Below, piece by piece: positions 39,802 to 49,643 of a stretch of DNA of 64,000 nt. The notes beneath the pieces were generated by a model, which saw nothing but the letters and a program-made list of their open reading frames with translations, was not told where the DNA came from and did not search any database. Source of the DNA: Phenylobacterium sp. GTDB lineage: Bacteria > Pseudomonadota > Alphaproteobacteria > Caulobacterales > Caulobacteraceae. The position numbers were made by a program, and so were the translations under genes. Location: positions 113,270 to 177,269 of the forward strand of contig NZ_JAKRSA010000015.1 in the NCBI RefSeq assembly GCF_022402485.1, in the 5' to 3' direction. The first letter of the stretch is position 1, and the number at the start of each line of letters is the position of its first letter.

Positions 39802-42800
39802 TCAGTTAGCCGCGTTGGGTCCAAATCCCCCGCCCCCCGGGGTGTGGATCTCAATCGCGTCCCCGGCTGCCACCCGAATGGAGAAGCAGCCCGACAATTC
39901 CTTTACCTCGCCCTTGGCGGTGATCAAAGCCTGCCAACCCGCGGCCCCGCCTTCGCCTCCCGCCAGACCCTCGGGCGGGAACAGTCTGCGGCTCGACAGG
40001 AGCGCGGCCTCCATCGGGGCCAGAAAGCGCAGCCGGCGTATGATGCCGTCCCCACCGGGCTGGGCCCCTCTGCCCCCGGAGCCAGGCCGGAGCGCAAAGC
40101 GCTCAAGGCGAACTGGATATCGCCGCTCAAGGATTTCGGGATCTGTGAGCCGTGAATTGGTCATGTGGGTGTGGATTCCCTCAGCGCCCGGCGCCTGGGC
40201 GGTGGCGCCGGCCCCGCCGCAGAGGGTCTCGTAGTACTGACGTGTCTCATCGCCGAAGGTGAAGTTGTTCATGGTCCCTTGGGCGCCGGCCATAACCCCA
40301 AGCGCGGCGTAAAGGACGTCGACCACATGCTGACTGGTCTCCACGTTACCGGCCACCACGGCGGCGCCAGGGGCAGGGTCGAGCATGGAGCCCGGCCGGA
40401 CTCGGATCTCCAGGGGGGTCAGGCAGCCGGCATTGAGCGGAATGTCGTCATCCACCAGGGTGCGGAAGACATAGAGGGCGGCGGCATCGACGATCGAAGC
40501 CGGGGCGTTGAAATTTGAGGTCAGCTGGTCGGCGCTGTCAGTGAAGTCCAGCACGGCGCGGCCAGCGGCGGCGTCTACCGTGATCTTGACGGTGATCTTG
40601 GCCCCGCCATCCATCTGCGTCTGCGCCGATCCGTTCCGCAGGTGCCCGATCGCCCGTCGCACGGCCGCCGTGGCGTTGGCCTGGACATGGCCCATATAGG
40701 CCGTGACCGTCTGAGGTCCGAAGGCGGTGATCATCGCCGCGACCGCCTCGCCCCCCGCCCGGCAGGCGGCGATCTGGGCCTTCAGGTCGGCAATGTTGCG
40801 ATCCGGGTCGCGGGAGGGCCACGGGCCAGAGGTTAGGGCCCTACGCACGGGCGCTTCCAGGAATTCCCCGTGCGCCATGATCGGCAGGGCATCGAGCAGG
40901 ACGCCTTCTTCCGCGATGGTCGTCGAAAACGGCGGCATAGATCCCGGCTGCACGCCCCCCACATCAGCGTGGTGTCCCCTTGCCGCCACATAGAAGCTTG
41001 GCCGCGCATCGGTGCCGACAAAGATCGGCATGACCACCGTGATGTCCGGCAGGTGTGTTCCCCCGGCATAGGGATTGTTGAGGGCAAAGGCCTGGCCCTC
41101 CGCCAGAACAGGGTGGCGGTCGCGGACTGCCCGCACACTTGCCCCCATGGACCCCAGATGCACCGGCATGTGCGGCGCATTGGCCACCAGCCCGCCATCG
41201 GGATCAAACAGGGCGCAGGAGAAGTCGAGGCGTTCCTTGATGTTCACCGACTGGGCCGTCCGCTCCAGGGCAGCTCCCATGGCCTCGGCCACCCCCATGA
41301 ACCGGCGATTGAACAGCTCCAGGGTGATCGGGTCAGGCGTCGTGAGATCGCCTGTGGAGACGCGGGATCGCGCATCTCGCGCCATGCGCTGCAGTCTGAT
41401 CAGACCGTCATCGCCTGCCTGCGCCCGCCAGCCCGGTGCCAGGGCGATCTGGGTGTCTGGCCGAACGATCAGGGCGGGCCCCTCCTGAGTCGTCAGCTGG
41501 GCGGCATCGACCACAGGAACCTGGACCAGGGCCCCTTCGATATAGGCCAGGGTGAACCCGTGTTGCGGTTCAAGGCGCGCCTCTGCCAGGGGGGCTGACC
41601 CCAGCCCCTGGCCGGCACCCGCGCTGACCTCCGCTTCCACGGCGGCAATCAGAATGGTCCGACCTGGCTCGATGAATCCAAACAGCCGGGCATGGGCGGC
41701 TTCAAAGGCGGCGCGGACCTCCAACAGTTCCCCAGGGGCGGTCGGGAGCTCGGCGTCAGCGCCGTCATAGCGCAGGCGCAAGGTGACCTGTCGCTGACCC
41801 ACCTCGGCCCCCTGAGCGGCAAGGTCGACGCTGGCCGCCGCCGTGAGCCCCTCTGCCAACTGGCGCGCCGCCTCCAGCCCCTGTGGGTCGAGGGCCACCT
41901 CCAGTCCGCTCTGGCGCAGGGCGCGGACCTGGGCATGACCAATGCCATAGGCCGACAGGAGGCTGCCATATCGAGGGCAGAGCACCTGGTCGATGCCCAA
42001 CGCCTCAGCGGTCTGGCAGGCGACCTGGCCGGCCGCCCCGCCAAACGCCACCAGGCCATGATCCCGGGGATCAAACCCGCGCTCAGTGGAGATCTTGCGA
42101 ATGGCCAGGGCCATCTGTTCCACGGCGATCGCCAGGAAGCCTTCGGCAGCGGCCTCGGCGCTGGCTGCCCCCATGGCTGTCGCAAGCTCGGCCAACCTTT
42201 GGCGAGCGGCCTTTGCGTCCAGAGGCGCGTCGCCATTCGGCCCGAAAATGGCCGGAAAACGTCGAATATCGAGCCTTCCCAGCACAATATTGGCGTCGGT
42301 TACCGTGGCTGGACCACCCCGTCCGTAGGCTGCGGGACCAGGATCGGCGCCGGCGCTGTGGGGACCGACCCGGGCGCGCAGGCCGTCGAAGGCCAGGATC
42401 GAGCCCCCGCCGGCGGCAACCGTCTCAATGTCCAGCATGGGGCTGCGCAGGCGAACGCCGGCAATCTCGGCCCTGTCCCGGCGCTCCAGGCGACCGGCAT
42501 AGCGGCAGACGTCGGTCGATGTGCCCCCCATGTCGAAACCGAGGACCGCAGGCACCCCCGCTGCGCGTGATGTCTCGGCGACCCCGACCACTCCGCCGGC
42601 CGGCCCCGAGTCCACAGCGTCGCGGCCTCGGAAGGCGCTGGCGGAGACCAGGGCTCCGGCTGAGGTCATGAAATAGAGCGGGGCCCCGTTCACGGCCTCG
42701 GCCACACCCTGAACATATTTCTGCAGGATCGGCGTCAAATAGGCGTCGGCCACCGTAGTTTCTGCACGGGGCAGGAACCGGGGCAGGGGCGAAACCTCAT

Positions 42801-43377
42801 GGGACAGGGCGACGAACTCGAAACCGGCCTGTCGTGCCAGGTCGCCGGCTCGCCGCTCATGCCCGCCCTCCAGGTCCGCATGCAGAAAGGCAATGGCCAC
42901 CGAGGTGTAACCCGCCGCATGCGCCTGCCTCAGGGACTGGGCCAGGCCAGCTTCGTCCAGGGGCGTGACCAAAGTGCCATCCGCCGCCAAGCGCTCCTGC
43001 GCCTCCACAACCCCGGCATAAAGAGGCTGGGGCCGTGTGATGTTGAGGGCGAACAGGTCCGGTCGTGTCTGGTCCCCGATCCGCAGGGCGTCGCCGAAGC
43101 CGGCGGTGGTGACCAGCAGAGTCTTGGCCCCTTTCCGCTCCAGCAACGCATTGGTGGCGACGGTCGCCCCCATTCGGATCACGGCAACCTTGTCCGCCGG
43201 AAAGGGGCGTCCAGCCGGGGCCTCCAGGACCCGCCGCATGGCCTCAATGGCGGCATCGGCATAGGCTGGGGAGGTCGACAGGAGCTTCAGGGTCTGGACC
43301 GCACCATCCCCCCGGCGGGCGATTACATCGGTGAAGGTGCCGCCCCGGTCGATCCAGAAGCTCCAGAGTCTGTCCAA
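39802..43377 (-). CDS. 5-oxoprolinase (fused HyuA/HyuB type)
   Basis: A 1191-residue fusion of the two hydantoinase/oxoprolinase subunits. The N-terminal HyuA half starts with FWIDRGGTFTDV and has the second phosphate motif FDMGGTSTDVCRY. The C-terminal HyuB half begins near PDPITLELFNRRFMGVAEAMG and continues to the Gly-rich end TPGGGGFGPN. It uses ATP to open 5-oxoproline (pyroglutamate) to glutamate; the single-chain form is like the eukaryotic enzyme and many bacterial ones. The start is TTG at 43377, with only a weak ribosome binding site. A related hydantoinase activity is possible. Confidence 0.9.
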   Translation of the reverse strand: MDRLWSFWIDRGGTFTDVIARRGDGAVQTLKLLSTSPAYADAAIEAMRRVLEAPAGRPFPADKVAVIRMGATVATNALLERKGAKTLLVTTAGFGDALRIGDQTRPDLFALNITRPQPLYAGVVEAQERLAADGTLVTPLDEAGLAQSLRQAHAAGYTSVAIAFLHADLEGGHERRAGDLARQAGFEFVALSHEVSPLPRFLPRAETTVADAYLTPILQKYVQGVAEAVNGAPLYFMTSAGALVSASAFRGRDAVDSGPAGGVVGVAETSRAAGVPAVLGFDMGGTSTDVCRYAGRLERRDRAEIAGVRLRSPMLDIETVAAGGGSILAFDGLRARVGPHSAGADPGPAAYGRGGPATVTDANIVLGRLDIRRFPAIFGPNGDAPLDAKAARQRLAELATAMGAASAEAAAEGFLAIAVEQMALAIRKISTERGFDPRDHGLVAFGGAAGQVACQTAEALGIDQVLCPRYGSLLSAYGIGHAQVRALRQSGLEVALDPQGLEAARQLAEGLTAAASVDLAAQGAEVGQRQVTLRLRYDGADAELPTAPGELLEVRAAFEAAHARLFGFIEPGRTILIAAVEAEVSAGAGQGLGSAPLAEARLEPQHGFTLAYIEGALVQVPVVDAAQLTTQEGPALIVRPDTQIALAPGWRAQAGDDGLIRLQRMARDARSRVSTGDLTTPDPITLELFNRRFMGVAEAMGAALERTAQSVNIKERLDFSCALFDPDGGLVANAPHMPVHLGSMGASVRAVRDRHPVLAEGQAFALNNPYAGGTHLPDITVVMPIFVGTDARPSFYVAARGHHADVGGVQPGSMPPFSTTIAEEGVLLDALPIMAHGEFLEAPVRRALTSGPWPSRDPDRNIADLKAQIAACRAGGEAVAAMITAFGPQTVTAYMGHVQANATAAVRRAIGHLRNGSAQTQMDGGAKITVKITVDAAAGRAVLDFTDSADQLTSNFNAPASIVDAAALYVFRTLVDDDIPLNAGCLTPLEIRVRPGSMLDPAPGAAVVAGNVETSQHVVDVLYAALGVMAGAQGTMNNFTFGDETRQYYETLCGGAGATAQAPGAEGIHTHMTNSRLTDPEILERRYPVRLERFALRPGSGGRGAQPGGDGIIRRLRFLAPMEAALLSSRRLFPPEGLAGGEGGAAGWQALITAKGEVKELSGCFSIRVAAGDAIEIHTPGGGGFGPNAAN

Positions 43378-43451
43378 AACTTAACCTGCGTGATGTTCGA
43401 TTGGCGTTGTCATGGGGACGCCATCTTCCTAAGGCTTCTGGCATTAGATCA

Positions 43452-44147
43452 ATGAGCTTCTGGCGCAAAATTGCTGGCCTGGCCGTCCGTTCTCCGGATG
43501 ACGCCGGTTGCCCTGACTGCCCGGCTGGCCTGCCCGGAGAAGATCCTGCGTTTTCAACGGCGGTGACGGCCCTGGGCGCCAAGCTCGCCCAGGCCGATGG
43601 GGACGCCGGTCGGGCTGAGTTCGACGCCTTTTCCGAGGTTTTCCAGTCGGACGAGGCCTCACGACCCAATGTTCGGCGGCTGTACAATCTTGCCCGACAG
43701 ACCACCCGAGGCTTCGAGAGCTACGCCCGTCGCCTGGCGCGGCGCTATCGCAACTGCCCGCAGATCCTAGAGGACGTGCTCGACGGCCTGTTCCATATCG
43801 CGTCCTCCGACGGCGCGGTCACCGATGAGGAAATGGCCTATCTGGCGCGGGTGGCCGAACTGTTCGGGTTCTCCGAACTCGTGTTCCGCCGCCTGAAAGC
43901 GACGCATCTGGGTCTGGCTGCCGACGATCCCTATGCGGTGCTGGGTGCCCCCCACGATGCCAGTGACGATCAACTCCGCGCTGCCTGGAAGATCGCTCTG
44001 ATTGAGAGCCATCCTGACAGGGCGCGCTCCCGGGGATTGCCGCAGGAGTTTGTCGAAGTCGCCGAGGCCAAGGCCAAGGCGATCAATGCCGCTTTTGACT
44101 CCGCGATGCGCGAACGAAAGGAACTGGCCCTGGCCGGTGCCGCCTAA
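43452..44147 (+). CDS. TerB-like/DnaJ domain protein (DjlA-like)
   Basis: A protein of about 231 residues from the ATG at 43452 (MSFWRKIAG). The first two-thirds are a TerB-like helical domain (VTALGAKLAQADGDAGRAEFDAF ... LFHIASSDGAVTDEE), and the C-terminus is a J-domain (DPYAVLGAPHDASDDQLRAAW) with the HPD tripeptide in ESHPDRA. This is the DjlA layout without the N-terminal membrane helix. It would act as a DnaK co-chaperone. It is divergent from the 5-oxoprolinase gene. Confidence 0.88.
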   Translation: MSFWRKIAGLAVRSPDDAGCPDCPAGLPGEDPAFSTAVTALGAKLAQADGDAGRAEFDAFSEVFQSDEASRPNVRRLYNLARQTTRGFESYARRLARRYRNCPQILEDVLDGLFHIASSDGAVTDEEMAYLARVAELFGFSELVFRRLKATHLGLAADDPYAVLGAPHDASDDQLRAAWKIALIESHPDRARSRGLPQEFVEVAEAKAKAINAAFDSAMRERKELALAGAA

Positions 44148-44247
44148 CGCGTCATCCTGTCGCCATCATCCCTGCCAAGGATTGACCTTCCTGCCCGCAG
44201 GCCGAACATAGTCCGCAGCCCCCAGAGAGAGGCGACCAGAGGAGATC

Positions 44248-44547
44248 ATGGACCAGCAACAGACCCGGGGCGCTAAGCCCGCACTTCGCAGCCTCACGGC
44301 AATCGGCGGTGCCATTGCGGCCGCAGTGGCGGTGATGGTGGGTGTGGTCCTGGCCTTTGTGTTCGCCGCCACCGTGGTGGTGGTTGGACTGATGCTGAGC
44401 CTGTTGGTGGGGCTTGCGGCCTTCGCCATCCGTGCGGGCCGTCTTGGGCGTCGCAAGGCCAGCGCGGGTCCCGATGATGGGATCATCGAAGCGCGTCACC
44501 TCGGCGGCCACCATTGGGTCGCCTACGGCTGGAACGAGCGCGCCTGA
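44248..44547 (+). CDS. Small hypothetical membrane protein
   Basis: A 99-residue protein with one long or two short hydrophobic segments (AIGGAIAAAVAVMVGVVLAFVFAATVVVVGLMLSLLVGLAAF), then a basic stretch and a polar tail ending HHWVAYGWNERA. It has an ATG start with AGAGG-like sequence upstream. The function is unknown. It sits between the DnaJ-domain gene and the ABM-domain gene on the same strand. Confidence 0.65.
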   Translation: MDQQQTRGAKPALRSLTAIGGAIAAAVAVMVGVVLAFVFAATVVVVGLMLSLLVGLAAFAIRAGRLGRRKASAGPDDGIIEARHLGGHHWVAYGWNERA

Positions 44548-44617
44548 ACAGTACGGCGCTTGCCCCGGCCCGGGGCGGCCTCTACCGTCGATTCAAACAA
44601 TCGTTGGGAGAGCGGAA

Positions 44618-44908
44618 ATGATCGGCGTGGTGGCGACCCTCAAGATTCAAGAGGGAAAGACCGAGGAATTCGAGACCGTCTTCAAGGACCTGATGGCCCA
44701 GGTGAAGGCCAATGAGCCGGGTTGCCTAGCTTACCAGCTGACCAAGAGCCGGACCGAACCTGGGACCTATAAGGTGCTTGAGCTTTATGCCAACGAAGAC
44801 GCCCTGAAAGCCCACGGCCAGAGCGACTATTTCAAGGCTGCCGGACCTAAGATGGGCCCCTGCCTGGCCGGGCGCCCCGAAGTCGAATACCTCGACGCTG
44901 TCCAATAG
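44618..44908 (+). CDS. ABM-domain (antibiotic biosynthesis monooxygenase-like) protein
   Basis: A 96-residue ferredoxin-like-fold protein with the ABM family pattern: VVATLKIQEGKTEEFETVFKDL, NEPGCLAYQLTKSRTEP, KVLELYANEDALKAHGQSDYF. Members are small dimeric cofactor-free oxygenases or just ligand-binding proteins. The start at 44618 has a GGGAGAGCGGA stretch upstream; the longer ORF reads through non-coding sequence. The substrate is unknown. Confidence 0.85.
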   Translation: MIGVVATLKIQEGKTEEFETVFKDLMAQVKANEPGCLAYQLTKSRTEPGTYKVLELYANEDALKAHGQSDYFKAAGPKMGPCLAGRPEVEYLDAVQ

Positions 44909-44927
44909 AGTCCTCGGACATCGGCTG

Positions 44928-44955
44928 AGCCCGGGTCGCTTGCGTGGCCCGGGCT
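44928..44955 (+). terminator. Hairpin after the ABM gene
   Basis: AGCCCGGG and CCCGGGCT form a perfect 8-bp stem followed by TTTCC, about 20 bases after the stop codon. A likely terminator. Confidence 0.6.
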
Positions 44956-45076
44956 TTCCTGTGTCTGGACCAAGTTGGGCCAGCCCTGGCGGAGGCGCTG
45001 AGAGAATTTCTTGCGTGACGCCGCCCCCGGAAACTCCCTAGGGTCCAGGTCGAACACTCGTTTGAATGGAGTCGCC

Positions 45077-46180
45077 ATGGCCGCCCTCGACGCCCTTTTC
45101 CGCCCCTACAGCTTCAAGGGCCTGCACCTCAAGAACCGCATTGTCATGGCACCCATGACCCGGTCCTTCTCCCCCGACGGCGTGGCCACCGAGGAGGTCG
45201 CTCAGTATTATCGCCGCCGGGCTGCGGCCGATGTTGGGCTGATCATTTCTGAGGGTGTGGGCGTTAACCGCCCGGCCTCGGTCAATGACAGGAATGTTCC
45301 GCGTTTCTATGGCGAGGCCGAACTGGCCGCCTGGAAGCGGGTGATCGATGCCGTCCACGAGGTCGGCGGCAAAATGGCACCCCAGCTGTGGCACGTGGGC
45401 GCCGTGCGCACCCGGGACCCGGAATGGTCGCCCCCTGGCCCCTATGACAGCCCCTCTGGCCTGTCGCGCCCGGGCAAGCAGTTCGGCGAGGCCATGACCG
45501 ACGAGGAGGTGGCCGACGCCATCGCCGCCTTCGCCCAGGCCGCCGCCGACGCCAAGGCGCTGGGCTATGACGCGGTCGAGCTGCACGGCGCCCATGGCTA
45601 TCTGATCGACCAGTTCTTCTGGGAGGGCACCAATGTCCGGGAAGACGCCTATGGTGCCAAGGACCTGCCCGGTCGCGCCCGTTTCGCCGCCGACATCCTG
45701 CGCGCGGTCCGTCAGGCCGTCGGTCCTGACTATCCGGTGATCATCCGGATCAGCCAGTGGAAGCAGCAGGACTACGAGGTGAAGATGGCCACGGACCCCA
45801 AGGCCCTTGAGGCCTGGCTCGGGGCTCTGACGGCGGCCGGCGCGGACATCCTGCATTGCTCGCAGCGGCGCTTCTGGGAGCCGGAGTTCGAAGGCTCTGA
45901 CCTGAACTTTGCCGGTTGGGCCAAAAAGCTCACCGGCGTGCCGACCATCACCGTGGGCTCTGTCGGCCTGTCGGGCGAGTTCATTGCTGCCTTTGCGGGG
46001 GAGGGTTCGCAGCCCGCGTCGCTCGACCGTCTGCTCGACCGACTGGAACGGGACGAGTTTGATCTGGTCGGCGTCGGTCGTGCCCTGCTGCAGGACCCGG
46101 AATGGGCCCGCAAGGTCAAGGAAGGCCGCAATGACGAGCTGGTCCCGTTTGAACGGGCCGCCATGGCCAAGCTCTACTGA
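45077..46180 (+). CDS. Old Yellow Enzyme family NADH:flavin oxidoreductase
   Basis: A protein of about 367 residues from the ATG at 45077. It has the TIM-barrel FMN motifs LKNRIVMAPMTRSF, QLWHVGAV, VELHGAHGYLIDQFFWEGTNVR and LVGVGRALLQDPEWARK. Family members reduce activated C=C bonds (enones, nitro compounds) using NAD(P)H. The close match to the alkene-reductase subgroup is clear; the natural substrate is not known. The single-gene unit lies between two hairpin/intergenic gaps. Confidence 0.92.
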   Translation: MAALDALFRPYSFKGLHLKNRIVMAPMTRSFSPDGVATEEVAQYYRRRAAADVGLIISEGVGVNRPASVNDRNVPRFYGEAELAAWKRVIDAVHEVGGKMAPQLWHVGAVRTRDPEWSPPGPYDSPSGLSRPGKQFGEAMTDEEVADAIAAFAQAAADAKALGYDAVELHGAHGYLIDQFFWEGTNVREDAYGAKDLPGRARFAADILRAVRQAVGPDYPVIIRISQWKQQDYEVKMATDPKALEAWLGALTAAGADILHCSQRRFWEPEFEGSDLNFAGWAKKLTGVPTITVGSVGLSGEFIAAFAGEGSQPASLDRLLDRLERDEFDLVGVGRALLQDPEWARKVKEGRNDELVPFERAAMAKLY

Positions 46181-46336
46181 GCCGAAATCGGGTGGCGGGT
46201 CTTGCGCTGGTCGCAAGGCCCGCCCTCCGGAGCGTTAGGCGTCGGCAAGAACTATGCGACTGGCCCTCGACTTGCCGCGCATTCGCACAGATTTTCCGCT
46301 TTGGCATGGCTAGGCTTACCCTCTCAGGAGGCCCCC

Positions 46337-48040
46337 ATGCTGAACGGCGTTCGATCCCTTGTCCAAGCTGGCCTGCTGGCCCTCTGCCTGGGCGGCGCAG
46401 CCGCAGCTCAGGGGCAACCGCCCCCTCGCCTTGACCTGACCCTGACGCCCAGGGCCGAGGCCCTGGATGTGCGCATGCAGATGGCCAGCCCGGACCTGGC
46501 GGCGGGAGAGGGGCTGGTCCGCCTGCCCCTAAGCCTCGTGGGTATCCCCAGCGCCCGCTATGACGGCGAGGCACTACAGGCCAGGGATGACCTGGGCGTC
46601 CTACCGCTTCGCCAGGACGAAGAGCCGCCGACGCCCCAAGGGACCTATCGCCGATGGGTGGTGGAGCGGGCCACCAAAGGCGACGTCATCGTCAGCTATG
46701 CGGCCCCGCCCCGGGTGGTCAATGCGTCCACCAACAGTGGCCCGCTGTTTGATCTGCGCCAGGAGTCCGGAGGTTTTATCGGGGCCGGAGTCGGCTTCCT
46801 GGCCGCGCCCGTGCCCCCCGGCCCCTGGTCTGTGCATCTGGCCTGGGACTTTTCGCACTTACCGCCTGGCGCCCGCGGTGCCTGGACCCATGGCGATGGG
46901 GCAATGCAGATCGTCCTGCCGTCTCAGGCTTTGGCGTTCAGCTTCTATGCCGGCGGGCCATTGGGCATCTATCCAGCCGAAGGCGGCGACGGGTTCCACA
47001 TGTACTGGCTGACCGAACCCCCCTTTGAGCCCGCCGAACTCGCCGACAAGACCCGGCGGCTCTACGACCATATGTCGGTGTTTTTCGGTGATGCGCCGGG
47101 GACCCCCTACCGGGTGTTCATGCGGGCTAATCCCTTTAGCGGCGTGGGGGGTACGGCATTGGGGCGCTCCTTCATGTTTGGCTACAATCCCGCTGAAGGG
47201 CCGACGGTGGAGAGCCTGTTGGGTCTCGTCTCCCACGAGGTGGCGCATGCCTGGCCCTCCATGTCTGGAGAGCATGGGGATACCGCCTGGTACAGCGAGG
47301 GGATGGCCGAGTTCTACTCCCTGGTCCTGGGCTGGCGGGCCGGGGTGATCGACACCGACCAGGTGCTCAAGACCATGAACAGCCGGGCGAATGACTACTA
47401 CGCCAACCCCCACATCAGCCTGTCCAATCCCCAGGCCGCTGCCCTGTTCTGGACCGATCCGGTGGCCCAGAGGGTGCCCTATGGACGGGGATGGATGTAC
47501 CTGTTGCAGACCGACGCAGAGATCCGTCGGGCCAGTAATGGGGCCCGCAGTCTCGACGATGTCGTCACGGCTCTGCGCCGGGCGCAGGTGGCGAGCCAAC
47601 CCTATGATGTCGCCGCCTGGCTCGGACTTGTCGGCGCTGAGATCGGCACCGCCAAGGCCAAGGCCCAGTACGAGGCCATGGTGGCGGGAACCCGACTGCT
47701 TCCCCCGACAGATCTATATTCCCCCTGCCTGAAGGTTGTGCCCCGACAGGCACGGGTATTTGAGCTTGGCTTCCCCAGGGCCGTGCTGAATGGCACGTCG
47801 ATCGTTGAAGGCCTGGTGCCGGGCTCCGCAGCCGCCCAGGCAGGCCTTCGCGACGGTGACAAGATCACCGAGGTGCTTGCCCTCAACCTCGCCCGTCGCG
47901 ACCAGGATCAGACCATCACCCTGACCGTGGCGCGGGACGATGGCCCCGTCACCCTGACCTACCTGCCCCGGGGTGCACCGGTTGAGGCTTTTGGCTGGGC
48001 GCGTGATCTGGCGGTCCCGCAAGAGGCCTGCCGCTTCTAG
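46337..48040 (+). CDS. Exported M61-like metallopeptidase with PDZ domain
   Basis: A protein of about 567 residues starting at the ATG at 46337, which has CAGGAGG upstream. A signal peptide ends near GGAAAAQG. The catalytic part shows the zinc motif VSHEVAHAWP and the following SEGMAEFYSLVLGW, which carries the third ligand as in M61 (glycyl aminopeptidase) enzymes. A PDZ-like region (about residues 470-540, VEGLVPGSAAAQAGLRDGDKI) is C-terminal. It probably cleaves peptides in the periplasm. It differs from classic M61 in the loop after HExxH, so the family assignment is good but the specificity is open. Confidence 0.82.
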   Translation: MLNGVRSLVQAGLLALCLGGAAAAQGQPPPRLDLTLTPRAEALDVRMQMASPDLAAGEGLVRLPLSLVGIPSARYDGEALQARDDLGVLPLRQDEEPPTPQGTYRRWVVERATKGDVIVSYAAPPRVVNASTNSGPLFDLRQESGGFIGAGVGFLAAPVPPGPWSVHLAWDFSHLPPGARGAWTHGDGAMQIVLPSQALAFSFYAGGPLGIYPAEGGDGFHMYWLTEPPFEPAELADKTRRLYDHMSVFFGDAPGTPYRVFMRANPFSGVGGTALGRSFMFGYNPAEGPTVESLLGLVSHEVAHAWPSMSGEHGDTAWYSEGMAEFYSLVLGWRAGVIDTDQVLKTMNSRANDYYANPHISLSNPQAAALFWTDPVAQRVPYGRGWMYLLQTDAEIRRASNGARSLDDVVTALRRAQVASQPYDVAAWLGLVGAEIGTAKAKAQYEAMVAGTRLLPPTDLYSPCLKVVPRQARVFELGFPRAVLNGTSIVEGLVPGSAAAQAGLRDGDKITEVLALNLARRDQDQTITLTVARDDGPVTLTYLPRGAPVEAFGWARDLAVPQEACRF

Positions 48041-48086
48041 AGTTGGCCCCGGTCCGACCTTGGCCGCCGGACCGGAGAGGGCCGGG

Positions 48087-48998
48087 TCAGGCGTTGTAGT
48101 TGAGCTTCAGCCCTGGCCGTGGCCAGCGGGCCTTGTACAAGCGGCCCGTGGATGAGGCGGTGATCCAGGCGTCACGCATATCGGCACCGCCAAAGCAGAT
48201 GTTGGTGACGATCAGATCGGGCACCGGGTAGTGCTCTGTTTCGCCGGAGGGATCGAAGGCGGTAATGCCGCCATTGATGATGGTCGCCACACAGACCTTG
48301 CCGCCCGCCTCTACGGCCAGACTGTCCAGCAGCTGGTAGCCGGGCAGGTTGGTGATGACGCGACCTGGCGCAAAGCCCGGCGGCGGCTTCAACTGTCCAG
48401 GCTGGTCGATGTCGAAGGCCCAGAGCCGACCGAGCTGGGTGTCGGCCAGATAGACCACATCCTCCGCCGGCGAGAGGCCAACCCCATTGGGCGCAATCAG
48501 ATGGTCCCGCAGGCGCGCCACATGGCTTCCGTCCGCCTTGGCATAGTAGAGCGCCCCGAACTTGCGGCCCTCCGGTGTTGAACAGCCATGGTCGCTGAAC
48601 CAGAAGCCCCCCTGGCGATCAAAGACGAGGTCATTAGGGCCGACGAAGGGCCGACCGTCGCAGGCGTCATAAAGGGTGGTCAGTTCGCCGGTCTTGAGAT
48701 CATAGCGCTGGATCAGGCCGCCGGTATGGCTTGGCGGCGTCGGGCCCGGAATGGTCAGGCCGTCCTGCTGCGGCCAGGTGAAGGATCCGCCGTTGTTGGT
48801 GATGTAGATCGCCCCGTCCGGGCCGATGGCTGCGCCATTGGGGCCACCGCCGGTTTCCACCAGGGTTTCTCGCCGCCAATCCGGGGTGATCTTCGACAGC
48901 CGTTGGGCCTTGATCTCGGTCAGGATGATCGAGCCGTCGGCCATGGCGATGGGGCCTTCGGGGAATTCCAGGCCTTCGCAGACCAGTTCGATGTCCAT
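48087..48998 (-). CDS. SMP-30/gluconolactonase family protein
   Basis: A protein of about 303 residues from the ATG at 48998 with a strong GAGGAG site upstream. It is a six-bladed propeller type: LEFPEGPIAMADGSIILTEI, GGGPNGAAIGPDGAIYITNNGG, GPNDLVFDRQGGFWFSDHG, APNGVGLSPAEDVVYLADT. The Glu, Asn and Asp metal ligands of the SMP-30 family are plausible in these blocks. It hydrolyses sugar lactones or related lactones. A lactone product of the Baeyer-Villiger monooxygenase in this window is a speculative substrate only. Confidence 0.9.
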   Translation of the reverse strand: MDIELVCEGLEFPEGPIAMADGSIILTEIKAQRLSKITPDWRRETLVETGGGPNGAAIGPDGAIYITNNGGSFTWPQQDGLTIPGPTPPSHTGGLIQRYDLKTGELTTLYDACDGRPFVGPNDLVFDRQGGFWFSDHGCSTPEGRKFGALYYAKADGSHVARLRDHLIAPNGVGLSPAEDVVYLADTQLGRLWAFDIDQPGQLKPPPGFAPGRVITNLPGYQLLDSLAVEAGGKVCVATIINGGITAFDPSGETEHYPVPDLIVTNICFGGADMRDAWITASSTGRLYKARWPRPGLKLNYNA

Positions 48999-49067
48999 GG
49001 GGCGTCCTCCTCTTGTCACTTATTGAGGGGGAGTATGACCGGCGCCGCTGCGTAAGGACCAGGGGCC

Positions 49068-49586
49068 TTAGCGCCGTTCCAGGACCCGCAAGATGAAGGG
49101 ATACTCGTCATCTTCCCCGGCCGGGTGGCGGACGGCGCTGACCTCAGTCCAGGCCGATTCATCGAAGGGGGCCAGACGCACATCGCCGTCGACCTCGGCC
49201 TCCACCTCGGTGAGGTAAATGCGCTGGGCCCGGGGCAGGGCCAACTCGAAGAGCGAGGCCCCGCCGATCACGCAGACCTCCTCGGCGCCGTCGTCGCTGG
49301 CCTGCTCCCGGCCGATCTGCACGGCTTCGGAAAAGTCCTCGCAGACCAGGGCGTTCCGGGGCGCAAAGCTCCCGTCGCGGCTGAGCACGATATTGGTGCG
49401 ACCCGGAAGGGGTTTCTTGGGCAGGCTGTCCCAGGTCTTGCGGCCCATGATCACCGGCTTGCCAAGCGTCAGGGCGCGGAAGTTGACCAGGTCGCTTTTC
49501 AGCCGCCAGGGCAGGCCGCCGTCCCGGCCAATGACGCCGTTGCGGGACCGCGCGATGGGGCCGGCGGTAAGGAGGATGCGTGCCAT
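49068..49586 (-). CDS. folA: Dihydrofolate reductase
   Basis: A 172-residue enzyme with the DHFR hallmarks: GVIGRDGGLPWRLKSDLVNF, PVIMGRKTWDSLPKKPLPGRTNIVLSR and VIGGASLFELALP. It reduces dihydrofolate to THF, needed after thymidylate synthase. In many relatives it follows thyA directly; here the two are on the same strand but about 2.9 kb apart. The protein looks complete. Confidence 0.96.
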   Translation of the reverse strand: MARILLTAGPIARSRNGVIGRDGGLPWRLKSDLVNFRALTLGKPVIMGRKTWDSLPKKPLPGRTNIVLSRDGSFAPRNALVCEDFSEAVQIGREQASDDGAEEVCVIGGASLFELALPRAQRIYLTEVEAEVDGDVRLAPFDESAWTEVSAVRHPAGEDDEYPFILRVLERR

Positions 49587-49643
49587 GGCTAGGGGGTAGC
49601 CGACCCGGGCCCCGCAGGGAAGTGGGCAGGTCCTGGACTGGCC

